Assembly (NCBI GenBank): GCA_963823675.1
Contig: CAWGMT010000007.1
Coordinates: 248,001-312,000, forward strand
Origin: CAWGMT01 sp963823675
Lineage (GTDB): Bacteria; Planctomycetota; Planctomycetia; Isosphaerales; Isosphaeraceae
Direction: 5' to 3'
DNA length: 64,000 nucleotides
This document shows, piece by piece, positions 17,996 through 27,856 of this stretch (its first letter is position 1; each line of letters starts with the position of its first letter). The notes beneath the pieces were generated by a model. It made no database searches. It was not told the DNA's origin and saw only the letters and a program-made list of their open reading frames with translations. Position numbers and translations under genes: made by a program.

Positions 17996-18044
17996 GTCAG
18001 GCTTTCCAGCCTGACATCCGAAGAGTCAGGCTGGAAAGCCTGAC
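17996..18044. repeat. Perfect 20-bp inverted repeat with 9-bp loop
   Basis: Left arm GTCAGGCTTTCCAGCCTGAC at 17996-18015 and its exact complement at 18025-18044. Each arm is itself partly palindromic (GTCAGGCT...AGCCTGAC), so cruciform or nested hairpin folding is possible. Confidence 0.92.
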
Positions 18045-18214
18045 CGACACTGGCTTTGGGTAAGCGATCACCTCCGGGCACGGAAGATGCGCGAATGCTG
18101 GATTTTGCTGAAGGCGACGCTCATGCCGTGCGCGCCAGGTTGGGGAGCTAAGCGGCGCGGCTCGGAACATCCGCTCGTGCATCGCAGGCCGCCGTGCCCG
18201 AGACATACTGGGCA

Positions 18215-18266
18215 CATACTCGGCATACTGGGCACGCGCAGAAGCGTGCCCAGTATGCCGAGTATG
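18215..18266. repeat. Perfect 23-bp inverted repeat with 6-bp loop
   Basis: Arms at 18215-18237 and 18244-18266 are exact complements and start CATACTCGGCATACTGGGCA. Partial copies of the CATACTGGGCAC core lie just to the left near 18204. Confidence 0.92.
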
Positions 18267-18599
18267 CACCGAGAATGCCGTCTGACGACGGAATAGCCCG
18301 TCCAACTCGCCATTCCTGCCGGATCGCAACAACCGCCCTCGGCCCGGCCGCCGTCTCAACCCTCGTGTCCGCGACTTCCGCCATGATCGGCAGTTGACCT
18401 TCCTCACTGCCGCCCGATCTGTTATGAATCCGCCGTGTCTGGATTGCCTCCCTCATGGTATGCGCCTTTGGTGCGCCTTCAGCCATGAGGGGTGATGCGG
18501 TCAATTTCCCTGTCTTGACGCAGCTTGGACGTTCCATTCTGATTTGACTCGCGTGGCGTCGCGTCGACCGGGGCCGCTCCCAAGGAGGGGATCGAATCC

Positions 18600-20522
18600 A
18601 TGGGCCGGCGACTCTTGTTCATCGTGGGAATGGCGATTCTGGCATCGCCGTCAGTTCCGGCTGCGCGGACAGGACGCAGCGCGACCGACCCAACCGCCCG
18701 ATGCCCCCTCACCGGTTCCGGACGGTCCGCCGTCGGCGTTTCCCGCCGACATCGCGCCGCCGGTGGTGCCGCTGATGCCTGGGGACGGTGAGAAACCAGG
18801 CGGTCCGGCGAAAAAGAAGCTGCCCAGGCAAAGCGCGCCGGGAATGTCCAAAAACAAACGACAGGGTTTTGCACAAGACGACAAAGAGGCGAAGCCCCCG
18901 TTTGATCCGGATCTCCAGAAGGTGCAAAGTGCAAGCGGCGAACAGGCTCAACCGCCCGCCGCGCCAGCGCCGCTGGCTGGGGCGGAAGGTTCATCGGCGG
19001 CGGCCGAATCGCGGACGCCACCAGGCTCGGCGGGTCCGACACCGGCCTTGCCCATGGACCGATTGACCTTCGGCAAGCAGTCGGTCGGCGTGTCGGTCGA
19101 CGTGCTCGGGCCTTCGACCATGTACCTGAATCAAGAGGCGACACTCAAGCTGATCGTCCGAAACACCGGAAAAGCCGATGCGCTCAACGTGACGGTCACC
19201 GACGAGCTTCCCGAGGGCCTTCAGCTCATCACGAGCCAGCCGGAAGCCACGCGGGTCGGCGACGCCTTCACCTGGCCGATCGGCTTGCTACCCTCGGGCT
19301 CGGATCGATTGATCACGTTGCGGGTCAAGCCGACCAAGCCCGGCTCGTTTGAACACGGCGCGACCGTCAAGGTCCTGACCGGCAGCAAGTCGCGCACCAG
19401 GGTTCTCCAGCCCAAGCTGAAAGTTGACCTGATCGCCACGCCCACCGCGGGCAAGGTCCTCAAGGGCCAATCCGTCGAGTTCAAGGTTTCCGTCACGAAC
19501 ACCGGCGACGGACCGGCGCAAGGTCGCGATCCAGGCCAAGCTCACTCCGGGACTCCGCCACGAAACCGCCCCGCGCGGCGACGAACAGATGATGTACGAG
19601 ATCACCATTCCCGCGATCGGACCAGGCAGGACCGAAACACTCGACGCACTCGTCGCCGATGCCCTGGTTGGAGGCGAGCAGTCGTGTACCGTCAGCGCCA
19701 AGAGCAACGATGTCGTTTTCAACCGGGAAGACGGCCAGATCACCAAGACCGTGCAGGTCGTCGAGCCCAAGCTGAAGCTGACTCTCAATGGGCCTGAGTC
19801 GCGCTACACCAACACCGTCGCCGACTATGAGCTCATCCTGGAAAACCCCGGCACTGCGCCCGCTCGCAAGGTCCGAATTCAGGCGACGTTACCGGTCAGC
19901 GGACGGCTCATGAAGAATTCCAAGGACGCGGACGCTTACGATCCGGCGACGCGTCGTCTCCAGTGGATGGTCAACCAGATCGATCCGGGAGGCAAACCGC
20001 AGAGATTCACCTTTCAGATTCGAAATGGGCGGCACCGGCACCTATGAACTGCTGGCCGAGGCCGTTGGCGAGGGCGGCGTGAAAGACAAGCAACTCCGAT
20101 ACACGGAAGTCGTCGGCATGCCGGACGTCGATCTGGTCGTGAGCGAGAAGAAACGCGTCGTTGATGTCGGCGGCGAGACAACTTTCTACATCACGCTGCG
20201 GAACTATGGCACCAAGGACGCAGCCCACCTGGCCGTGATTGCCGCGCTGTCGCCCAACCTGAAATACGTCGAGGCCGGCACGCGGGCGGCTGACGTGAAG
20301 ATCAAGGGCACGGAGAAGGGAGACTCCGTCTCGTTCGACATCCCCAAGCTGGGCGCGGGCAAGGAGATGGTCTTGGGAGTGCTAGTACAGGTGACGAGCG
20401 CTGATCCGAAGCAGGGGAGATGCAAGGTCGGGGTCACTCACGATGACCTGCCGGAGCCCTTCGAAGACATGGCCTCGATCAAGGTCACTTCGTCCGGGCG
20501 GCACGCGGCCGGCAAACAGTGA
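18600..20522 (+). CDS. Secreted DUF11-repeat protein (three frame breaks)
   Basis: Start ATG 18600 gives a signal peptide (MGRRLLFIVGMAILASPSVP). Frame changes follow near 18665, 19517 and 20024. Joined, the product of about 640 residues has a Pro/Ala-rich spacer, then four or more DUF11/CARDB-like beta domains. Diagnostic runs are LKLIVRNTGKADALNVTVTD, VEFKVSVTNTGDGPA, YELILENPGTAPARKVRIQA and FYITLRNYGTKDAAHLAVIA. Such conserved-repeat domains occur in large surface or cell-wall proteins. The frame moves in the same direction at all three points, each equal to one surplus base. It stands alone, with the mobile element region upstream and a MITE-like repeat downstream. Family confident; function as a surface protein is inferred. 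Confidence 0.75.
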
Positions 20523-20544
20523 TCAGCCTGCGAATTCACAAGGT

Positions 20545-20734
20545 GTAGTCATCACGCTCCGCGTGATGGCTACCGCGCGACGCGGCCACCGGAGTGATTC
20601 CAAGGACCGTCCCGGTTGGAAGCTCGATGGATTCCGCGTAGAATCGAACTATTCTCAGAATCCACTGGGTCTTCCGGACTGCCGGATTGTCGTACCGGCA
20701 AGCGGAAGGCGATCGCGCGGAGCGTGATGACTAC
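20545..20734. repeat. MITE-like element of about 190 bp with 19-bp terminal inverted repeats
   Basis: The left end is GTAGTCATCACGCTCCGCG at 20545-20563 and the exact complement is at 20716-20734. The interior has no coding potential that I can support. The termini are the REP sequence seen at 1765 and in the array at 11885-12075, here arranged as a facing pair. It ends directly before the ribosome-binding site of the DUF255 gene. Confidence 0.85.
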
Positions 20735-20748
20735 GAAGGAATTCCGTG

Positions 20749-23254
20749 ATGGGCACCAGGAACTTGTCGCGCGTCCGGTTTGCTCTGATCGCGTCGCTCA
20801 CCTTGCCGTGCCTCGGCTGGGCCGGCGATGATCCGCCCAAGAGCCCAGCGAGGCCGGCCAACCGCCTGGCCCGGGAGACGAGTCCCTACTTGCTCCTGCA
20901 CGCCCACAACCCGGTGGATTGGTATCCCTGGGGGCCGGAAGCGTTCGCCAGGGCCAAGGCCGAGAACAAACCGATCTTCCTCTCGGTCGGCTACAGTTCG
21001 TGCTACTGGTGCCACGTGATGGAGCGCGAGAGCTTCGTCGATGCCGAGATCGCCAAAGCCCTGAACGCGAACTTCGTCTGCATCAAGGTCGATCGCGAAG
21101 AGCGGCCCGACGTCAACCAGGTTTACATGGCGGCGCTCCAGGCGTTCGGGCCGGGCGGCTGGCCGATGTCGCTCTTCCTGATGCCCGATGGCCGCCCCTT
21201 CTTCGCGGGCACCTACTTTCCGCCGCGAGACCGCGAGGGAGTCTCGGGCTTCTTGACCATCGTGAGCGCGGTTGCCAAGGCGTGGGACAAGCAGCGGGAC
21301 GCGATCGAGAAGACCGCCGTGGCGGCGACCGACGCGGTGCGCCGGCGGCTCAAAGCCGCCGGCGGTGCGCGCAAGCTCGAGCTCTCGAAAGACTGGGCCG
21401 CGGCAGGGCTCAAGCAGCTTGCCGAGCAGTTCGACCCCGAATACGGAGGCTTCGGCTATCGGCCCGACAACCCCCGCCGGCCCAAGTTTCCCCAGGAGGC
21501 CGATCTCGCGTTCCTGCTCGACCAGCACCAGCGGCAGGCTGCCGGGAAAGGCTCGGAAAAGCCGGAGGTTCCGCAACTTCCGCTTGCGCCGGCCGTCGAT
21601 TCCCCTCTTCGCAACGGCGACGCGAAAACCGCAGCGGCCGACCCTCTGCGGATGGTGTTGCTCACACTCGACCGGATGGCCCGCGGCGGCATTCGCGACC
21701 ATCTCGGCGGCGGTTACCATCGCTACGCGACCGATCGCTTCTGGACCGTTCCCCACTTCGAAAAGATGCTTTACGACAATGCGCAGCTCGCGTCACTTCA
21801 TCTTCTGGCCTACGAGCTGACCCGCAACCCCCGCTGGCGCGACGAGGCGGAAACGACCTTCGTCTTTATCGAAAGCAAGATGACCGCGCCGGAAGGAGGC
21901 TTCTTCTCGGCGTTCGACGCCGAGACCAACGGCGAGGAGGGGGCCTACTACGTCTGGACTCGCGACCAGGTGCGAGCCGCGCTCGGCGAGGGACGCGATA
22001 CGGATGTTTTCTGCGAGGCTTACGGCCTGAACCTCGAGCCGAACTTCGAGCAAGGCCGCCACGTGCTCCACGAGCCGCGTACGCGCGCCGACCTTGCCCG
22101 CGCGCTCAAGACAACGCCGGCGGAGCTCGAGGCGGCGCTCGCACCCCTTCGCGCCCGTTTACTCGCGGTTCGCCAAAAGCGCCCGGCGCCGCTTTGTGAC
22201 GACAAGATCCTGACCGGCTGGAATGGCTTGATGATCGCCGCCTATGCCGACGGCTACCGCATCCTCAAGCACAAAAAATACCGCGAGGCCGCCGAAAAAG
22301 CCGCGGGCTTTGTCTTGAGCACGCTCCGCTTGCCCGACGGCCGCCTGCTGCGGACCTACCGCCAGGGAAAGGCCAAGTTACCCGCCTACCTCGAGGATTA
22401 CGCATTTCTGGTTTACGGGCTCCTGAAGCTGCATGCGGCAACCGACGACCCGAGATGGCTGCGCGAGGCGACCGGCCTGACCGACCGGATGCTGGCCGAT
22501 TTTGAAGACACCGATGAGGGCGGTTTCTACTTCACGTCGGATTCGCATGAGACCTTGCTCGCGCGCGCCAAGGATCCGTTCGATAGCGCGCTTCCCAGCG
22601 GCAACAGCATGGCCATCATCGACCTGATCGCGCTCTCCCGATCCACCGGCAATCCTGGCTATCGGGATCACGCCGGCAAGGCGCTGGCGGCTTTCAGCAC
22701 GGTTCTGGCGGAGACTCCCGCCGCCATGCCGCTGGGCCTGGTCGGTCTGGGGCAGTACTTCGATTCCGCTCCGGACCGGATCACGCCCAAGCCCCTGGCG
22801 GGCGAAACGCTCCCGGAGACACCGCCTTCCGTGGTCGCTGCCTCGCTGCGGCTGACCGGCGATTCGGCCGCTGCGATCGCTCCCAGCAAGGAGTTCGACG
22901 CGACGATGACCGTCACGATCCAGCAGGGCTGGCATCTTTATGCAAATCCGGCTGGGCTCCCCGAGCTGAACCCCACAACGCTCCAGCTCGATTCCGCGGC
23001 CGGAAAGACGGTCTCCCTCGTCAAGGTTTCCTACCCCGAGGGCAAGGCCCAGGTTGTTGAGCCCGGCGGCCCCGACAAGGTTCTACGTCTACGAGGGAAA
23101 AGTCGAGCTCAAGGTTCGCCTTCGGCTCGCGGACGAGGCCGAACCGGGGTCAGTTTCGGTCCCGTTGGTCTTGAGCTACCAGGCCTGCAACGACCGGCTC
23201 TGCCTGGCCCCGGCCAAGCTGCGGGTTGCGTTGATAGTCACAGGCAAACGCTAA
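20749..23254 (+). CDS. DUF255 (YyaL-like) thioredoxin-fold protein with C-terminal DsbD-like domain (one frame break near 23078)
   Basis: Starts ATG 20749 with GAAGGA upstream. A signal peptide (FALIASLTLPCLGWAGDD) is followed by the DUF255 thioredoxin domain: NRLARETSPYLLLHAHNPV, the redox motif GYSSCYWCHVMERESF with C-X-X-C, and KVDREERPDVNQVYM. An (alpha/alpha)6 barrel-like region follows (GGFGYRPDNPRRPKFPQEAD, FDAETNGEEGAYYVWTRDQV, LTGWNGLMIAAYADGYRIL). After residue about 715 comes a beta domain like the N-terminal part of DsbD (IQQGWHLYANPAG). One extra G near 23078 changes the frame, and the end reads FYVYEGKVELKVRLRL and SYQACNDRLCLAP. The exported form and the DsbD-like tail suggest extracytoplasmic thiol-disulfide chemistry. 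The family lacks a firm biochemical role. Confidence 0.85.
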
Positions 23255-23583
23255 ACAATGTGCGGCGCATGAATTCCGTCCCTCGACGGCCCGAAGGGCC
23301 AGAACAAACCAGCCCAGGGCAACGCCCTGGGGAGGAAGACGAGCTGTGAATATCCCCGAGCCCTGAAAGGGCGCCACCCTTAAAAACGCCCTGCCGTGTC
23401 GCGGATCTGTTTCGCCCTTTCAGGGCGAGGTCGTGGGAGGCTGACGTATTCCCAGGGCGGTGCCCTGGGCTGTCATGTTGCGGCCCCTTCGGGGCGGGAT
23501 TCCAAGGCGGGGTCCTGTGCTTTTTTGTTGCGGCCCCTTCCGGCGAGGACCCAACGTTGCCAAGCGGAAAAGGAAGCGATTCC
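23255..23583. repeat. Intergenic cluster of palindromic GC-rich repeats
   Basis: Contains facing copies of short motifs: CCCAGGGCAACGCCCTGGG near 23313, GCCCTGAAAGGGC near 23361 with its partner GCCCTTTCAGGGC near 23413, and CCCAGGGCGGTGCCCTGGG near 23451. Two near-identical segments follow (GTTGCGGCCCCTTCGGGGCG and a second copy). No protein is supported. It lies between the DUF255 gene and a Uma2 gene. Confidence 0.75.
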
Positions 23584-24192
23584 ATGAGCAAGACGATCAC
23601 CAAGGTTGGGCCCGCCGACCACGGCCGGCGCATGAGTCTGGACGATTTCGAGGAGGCCGAAGGGGAGGATGGCTATCTCTACGAGTTAAGCCGGGGAGTT
23701 GTGACCGTGGTTGAGATTCCGCACCCATTCCATTTTCGATTGGTTGACGCCATCGACCGGCAACTGCGGGCCTATCTATACCAGTATCCGGGAAGGATCG
23801 TCGCGATCGGAGGAGGTGCCGAATGCAAGCTTCTGATCGAAGGATTGCAATCCGAGCGTCATCCCGACCTGGCGGTCTACAAGACTGCTCAACCTGACGC
23901 GAAGACAGCACGCGAAATCTGGCGGCGCTGGGTTCCCGAGATCGTCATCGAGGTCGCTTCTCGCAGGTCGCGGAACCGTGACTATGGCCAGAAGCCCGAG
24001 GAGTACCTCCGCCTGGGAGTCAAGGAATACTGGATCGTCGACGCCGAAAAGCGCGCGACGATCGTGATGAGGCGGTCGCGTGGGCGATGGATCGAACGTA
24101 CGATCCGGCCCCCGGCCGGATACCGTACCCGCCTGCTTCCTGGACTTGTTTTCTCGTGCTCGGCTGTCTTCGAGACGGCCGGACTGGCCTGA
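23584..24192 (+). CDS. Uma2 family (DUF820) putative endonuclease
   Basis: 202 residues from ATG 23584, with AAAAGGAAG upstream. It has the PD-(D/E)XK-like layout of the Uma2 family: MSLDDFEEAEGEDGYLYELS, then ERHPDLAVYK (catalytic Asp), EIVIEVASRRSRNRDYG (Glu-X-Ala/Val region, strand then Arg/Asp) and the closing KPEEYLRLGVKEYWIVDAEK. The predicted catalytic residues appear retained, although the E-V-A-S motif replaces the more common EVLSPS. The family is greatly expanded in cyanobacteria and planctomycetes. DNA-cleaving activity is predicted by fold and its biological role is unknown. The next gene starts 4 bp downstream. One of three family members here. Confidence 0.87.
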   Translation: MSKTITKVGPADHGRRMSLDDFEEAEGEDGYLYELSRGVVTVVEIPHPFHFRLVDAIDRQLRAYLYQYPGRIVAIGGGAECKLLIEGLQSERHPDLAVYKTAQPDAKTAREIWRRWVPEIVIEVASRRSRNRDYGQKPEEYLRLGVKEYWIVDAEKRATIVMRRSRGRWIERTIRPPAGYRTRLLPGLVFSCSAVFETAGLA

Positions 24193-24195
24193 ACC

Positions 24196-25963
24196 ATGCG
24201 CTCCGAGCCGATCGGTTCCGATTTATCGGCATCGCGTGCATCGCCCTCGGGAAAACACACCGTCGCGTGGTTCCTCCGCTCGCTCTTGGTCGCCGCGCCG
24301 ATAGCCGCGGTGGCCGTGGCGGCCACCGTGGGTCCGAGCTGGTTCTCGGCGCAGCCGCGCGAATTTCGCCGCACGGCCATCGATACCTCCTTGCGCGGGC
24401 TGTCGGTTTTTCACGGAGTGCTCCTCCTGGCCGGTTTTGCGGGCACGCCGATTTTCGGCTGGCTCATGCTCATCGCGTGGCGCAAGAAATTGCGACGGCC
24501 GGGCGTCGAGCGCGGTTTCTTGGTGGGCCTTTCGTGTCTTGTGGCGCTATTTGGTCTCGAAGTGGGCGCAACGGCCTGGCGCGTCTGGATGCACCGTCTT
24601 CCCCGCCTGCCGACCGCCTTCGCCGCTTCGCCGACCCGGGAATATCGGATCGTCGTCCTGGGCGGCTCAAGCGCGCTGGGAGAGCCGTACCGGCCGTGGC
24701 TGTCGGTCGGTCAGATCGTCGCCTGGAAGCTGCAACAGGCCATTCCCGAGCGCCAGTTTGTTTGTGAGATCCTCGCGTGGCTGGGAGATTCACTCGAAAA
24801 GCAGCATCTCAAACTGGCGAGCCTCCGCCAGAGACCCGACGCGGTGATCATCTACTCGGGCCACAATGAATTCGCGGCCCGATTCGGGGAAGAGCGCGAC
24901 GCTGGGCTCGAGGAGGAGCCTTCGGGCTGGCTGATGCAGCCGTTGTTTGAGGCCGCCGCGAATTCACCGTTTCGACGTCTCTGCCGCGAGATCGTCAACC
25001 GCAACCGGATCGATGCGCCTCCGCTTTCCGGCCGCCACCACCTGATCGATCCGCCGGTCTGTAGCCCTTGGGAGTCGGACGAGATCGTGACCGACTTCAG
25101 CCGGCGGTTGGAAGCGATCGTCTCCTACTGTGACCAGATCGGCGCGCTGGCGATCTTGATCGTGCCGCCGGCCAACGAGGCCCGCTACGAGCCGAGCCGG
25201 TCCACTCTGCCGTCGTCGGTGCCCGCGGACGAGCGCGAACGGCTGGTCCGCGACTTCGAAGCCGCGCGTGCCGGCGAATCGCGCGATCCCGAAGCATCCG
25301 CGGCTCGCTATGAGTCGATTCTCGCGCGGCATCCGGGCTTCGCGGAAGCCCACTTCCGCCTTGGCGGGCTGCTCGAACGGCAAGGCCGGTTCGACGAAGC
25401 CGCCACCCACTACCTGACGGCCCTCGACCAGGATGGCTTGCCGATCCGGTGCCCCGCGCCGTTTCGCGCGGCATACGCCCATGTCGCGAGCCGGCATCCG
25501 CGCTCGATCCTCATCGACGGCGGGCGCGAGCTGCGCGGTCAGCCCAAACGGACTTCTCGGCGACGAGATGATCCAGGACACGCACCACCCGACCTTTTGC
25601 GGATACGTCACCCTGGCCGGAGCGGTGCTGCGCGAGCTCGTGCGGAGGCGGACCTTCGACGAGTTGTTGACGATCGAGCTACCACTCGACGGCGAGGAAT
25701 GTGCCCGCCAGTTCCGCATTGGAGCCCAGGCATGGGCAACCGTGTGTGAGCGGACCAGCGAACACTACCGCCGCGTGGCTGGTTATCGTTACGACCCGGT
25801 GGATCGCCTGGATAAATCGCGGCGCTACGCCGAAGCCGCCAGGAAAATCCGAGCGGGCACTCCGATCGAGGATCTCGGGCTGCGCGGAATCGCCATGAAA
25901 AGCTCGGGAAGTCCGCGGCAGAAATCCCAGATCGAGCAATTCGGCGCGCAACGTAAACCGTGA
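24196..25963 (+). CDS. Membrane protein with SGNH/GDSL-like hydrolase and TPR regions (one frame break near 25550)
   Basis: Starts ATG 24196, 4 bp after the Uma2 gene. Three hydrophobic segments lie at residues about 22-46, 68-95 and 108-132. An SGNH-like domain follows, with block I VVLGGSSALGEPYRPWL, a helix, and block III IYSGHNEFAARFGEE. A TPR-like pair lies at about 385-420 (ARHPGFAEAHFRLGGLLERQ). After the frame change near 25550 the last block reads NGLLGDEMIQDTHHPTFCGY, which supplies the Asp-X-X-His of the family, and the product ends at 25963. Proteins with GHNEF and TPRs are common in planctomycetes and may modify extracellular glycans or lipids. The join, with one surplus base, gives about 588 residues. 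Confidence 0.72.
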
Positions 25964-26051
25964 CGGAAAAAGGGGACGGGAGTCGTTCGAGTCCCCAGCC
26001 CGTGGCGCGGTCGCCGCGGTACTCGACCGCCCACTAGAGAAGAGCTGTGAA

Positions 26052-26552
26052 ATGCCCCCAAGCGATGACAGTTCGGCCGACGCTAAACCACCGGCGGTCC
26101 TATCCCGTAATGAGGGGGGTCATGATCTTCAATTCCCGGTACTAGAAATATTTAGGGACTGCATTTGCGCTGTGCATGGCGTGAAGGCGCTTACCCTCGC
26201 GATGAAGCAGGCGGTCAAGACCGGTTATTACGACGGTGCGCTGATGATCGACCAGGGGGGGCGGGTCTACGAGGTGAACCGGGCGGTCGTAAACACCGGC
26301 TCGCTCGCGACTACGCTGTTGAATTCCCTCATAGGTGTGGCCGGCTTCGTCATCGTAGATTTCGTGGTGTCGGACGTCACCCTGACGTACGACCTGAATT
26401 CTCTAAAAGAGAAGGTCCTAACAGACATCCGCCGGGGAGGGATTTGGGAGGAGAGGGGGGACTGCGATGGGCTAGTAACCAGAGTCAGCCAGTGCAGCGC
26501 CATTTCGGAAGTGGTCAAGGTCCTGGTCGGGGACGGGGAAAACGGGACGTAG
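26052..26552 (+). CDS. Hypothetical protein, orphan
   Basis: 166 residues from ATG 26052. I recognise no family. The C-terminal two thirds look structured: DLQFPVLEIFRDCICAVHGV, a Tyr/Asp-rich stretch, a hydrophobic segment (LLNSLIGVAGFVIVDFVVSD) that could be a membrane span or buried strand pair, then beta and helix (VTLTYDLNSLKEKVLTDIRR). The end is CSAISEVVKVLVGDGENGT. The sequence has several long G runs (near 26115, 26256, 26455) and codons less GC-rich at the third position than its neighbours, hinting at separate origin. It follows the SGNH gene on the same strand after 88 bp. Could be coding with moderate confidence. Confidence 0.5.
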   Translation: MPPSDDSSADAKPPAVLSRNEGGHDLQFPVLEIFRDCICAVHGVKALTLAMKQAVKTGYYDGALMIDQGGRVYEVNRAVVNTGSLATTLLNSLIGVAGFVIVDFVVSDVTLTYDLNSLKEKVLTDIRRGGIWEERGDCDGLVTRVSQCSAISEVVKVLVGDGENGT

Positions 26553-27340
26553 GGCGCTTTTCCGGCGCTCGCCTGCGTCCTTGTGTGCAAAGCACGCATG
26601 AAACAGGGTCAAACTCCAGGGTTCCGGGCCGTCGCGCTTCGTGGTGACAGACCTGGTTTTTGTTTTCGTCCGTGGGGCTGGCCGGTGAGGGAGGATTGGC
26701 CTGGAGTGTTTGTCGTGTGAGTTTCCTGGCCGTTTCGATTTCGAATCACTCGAGAGCACTTCTGTCATGAGCGTCGACTCGCCGCCAGTCGATCCGCAGT
26801 CTGGCGAAGGCAGGCCGGTTTGCCTGCGGCTTTGCCGGGAGGAGCGCGAAGCGCGGTGAACGGGCAAGGCATTGAAGCATGACCGCGAAGGTGGAGCGAA
26901 GACAGAACAAAACCACGAATACCACGAATCTCACGAATCAAGACGGAAGCCTGGATTATCGGGCGATTGTCCCTGAAACGTGCCCCCGCCGCAACCGGGC
27001 GGCGCTGGCCGGGGAGCGCGGCGATCGTGATGAGGCGGCCAATCTCTGGTGCGCCGTGCTGGCCGAATGCCCCAACGACCGGGAGGCGCGAGATCACCTC
27101 GACAGTTCCGCGCCAGACGCAACGCATGTTCGGACCTCGATCGATCGACGAAGAAAAGACGAAGAGTGTTAACCACGGAAGACACTGAATTACACGGAAG
27201 AAAACACGCAGATTGATCCGCAGATTACGAAGAAGAAAATTAAGAGCCGATTGGACTTACGTCCGACTCGCTACCGGGATGCCGGCCCATCTGATTCCGT
27301 GTTCTTCAGTGTGTTCCGTGGTTCACACTCCGGGTTTAAG
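26553..27340. other. Decayed intergenic DNA with gene fragments and inverted repeats
   Basis: Most of this stretch supports no gene. A frame at 26879-27172 contains NRAALAGERGDRDEAANLWC and AVLAECPNDREARDHL, which looks like the C-terminal TPR tail of a lost gene, preceded by an ACCACGAATACCACGAATC-type repeat. At 27170-27330 an inverted pair (ACCACGGAAGACACTGAA and its partner near 27309-27331, TTCAGTGTGTTCCGTGGT) flanks AT-richer DNA. Confidence 0.55.
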
Positions 27341-27856
27341 ATGAGTATCAGACGGCTGCTCTTTGCCTCGATTCACAGCTATCTTGACCCCTCCAGCGGC
27401 GCCGTGCTGGCGACCCGCGACCTGCTTGATCTCTTGGCCGCGCGCGGGTGGGACTGTCGGGCGCTCTCCTGCGGCGTCCTCGACTACGAACAGGAAACAC
27501 CCCTCGATGAAGTGCTGGCAGCTCTGGAACGACCGGCTTGTCGCATGGTGGCAGCGCTCAGTCCTGGCGGGCAGACCGAGGTCTTCGACCTGGAACTTTT
27601 CACGCTGCCGAGTCGCCTGGTCGCCTCCGGTAGTGCGGCGGTGCCGACAGCGTGGGAAGTGGCCCCATGGATCGCCACCATCGAAAGGCTCTGGGACGAT
27701 CCGGAGTTTGAAGCACGCCATCGGTTACTCGCACTGGCCGAAGCGCGGCGGTGGGGCGGCGGGCAGCTCGCCGAGCGATATGAAGAGTTTTTCGAAGAGC
27801 TGCGGTCGATTTCCACGGCTCGTTTTCCGAAGACCCAACCCAATTCTGATCAAGTG
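27341..27856 (+). pseudogene. Glycosyltransferase-like remnant with internal deletion
   Basis: From ATG 27341 the frame starts like a group-4 glycosyltransferase (RRLLFASIHSYLDPSSGAVL, ATRDLLDLLAARGWDCRALS). After about 70 residues it passes into what resembles the C-terminal end of such enzymes (PTAWEVAPWIATIERLWDDP, FEARHRLLALAEARRW, GGGQLAERYEEFFEELRS). The catalytic middle (UDP-sugar site, E-X7-E) is missing. The frame then runs into sequence antisense to the NusG-like gene without a proper stop. A remnant is the best reading, and it may mark an old exopolysaccharide locus. Confidence 0.6.

Larger units (their letters stand above)
17673..18599. other. Non-coding region rich in palindromes
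   Basis: Nothing protein-coding is supported. It contains two perfect inverted repeats (listed separately) and the region upstream of the recombinase, so one end of the IS91-type element may lie in its left part. The DUF11 gene begins at its right end. Confidence 0.6.

Noticed and set aside
20731..21756. A 341-codon minus-strand frame
   Set aside because: It is antisense to the DUF255 gene, which has a CYWC motif and a good start.
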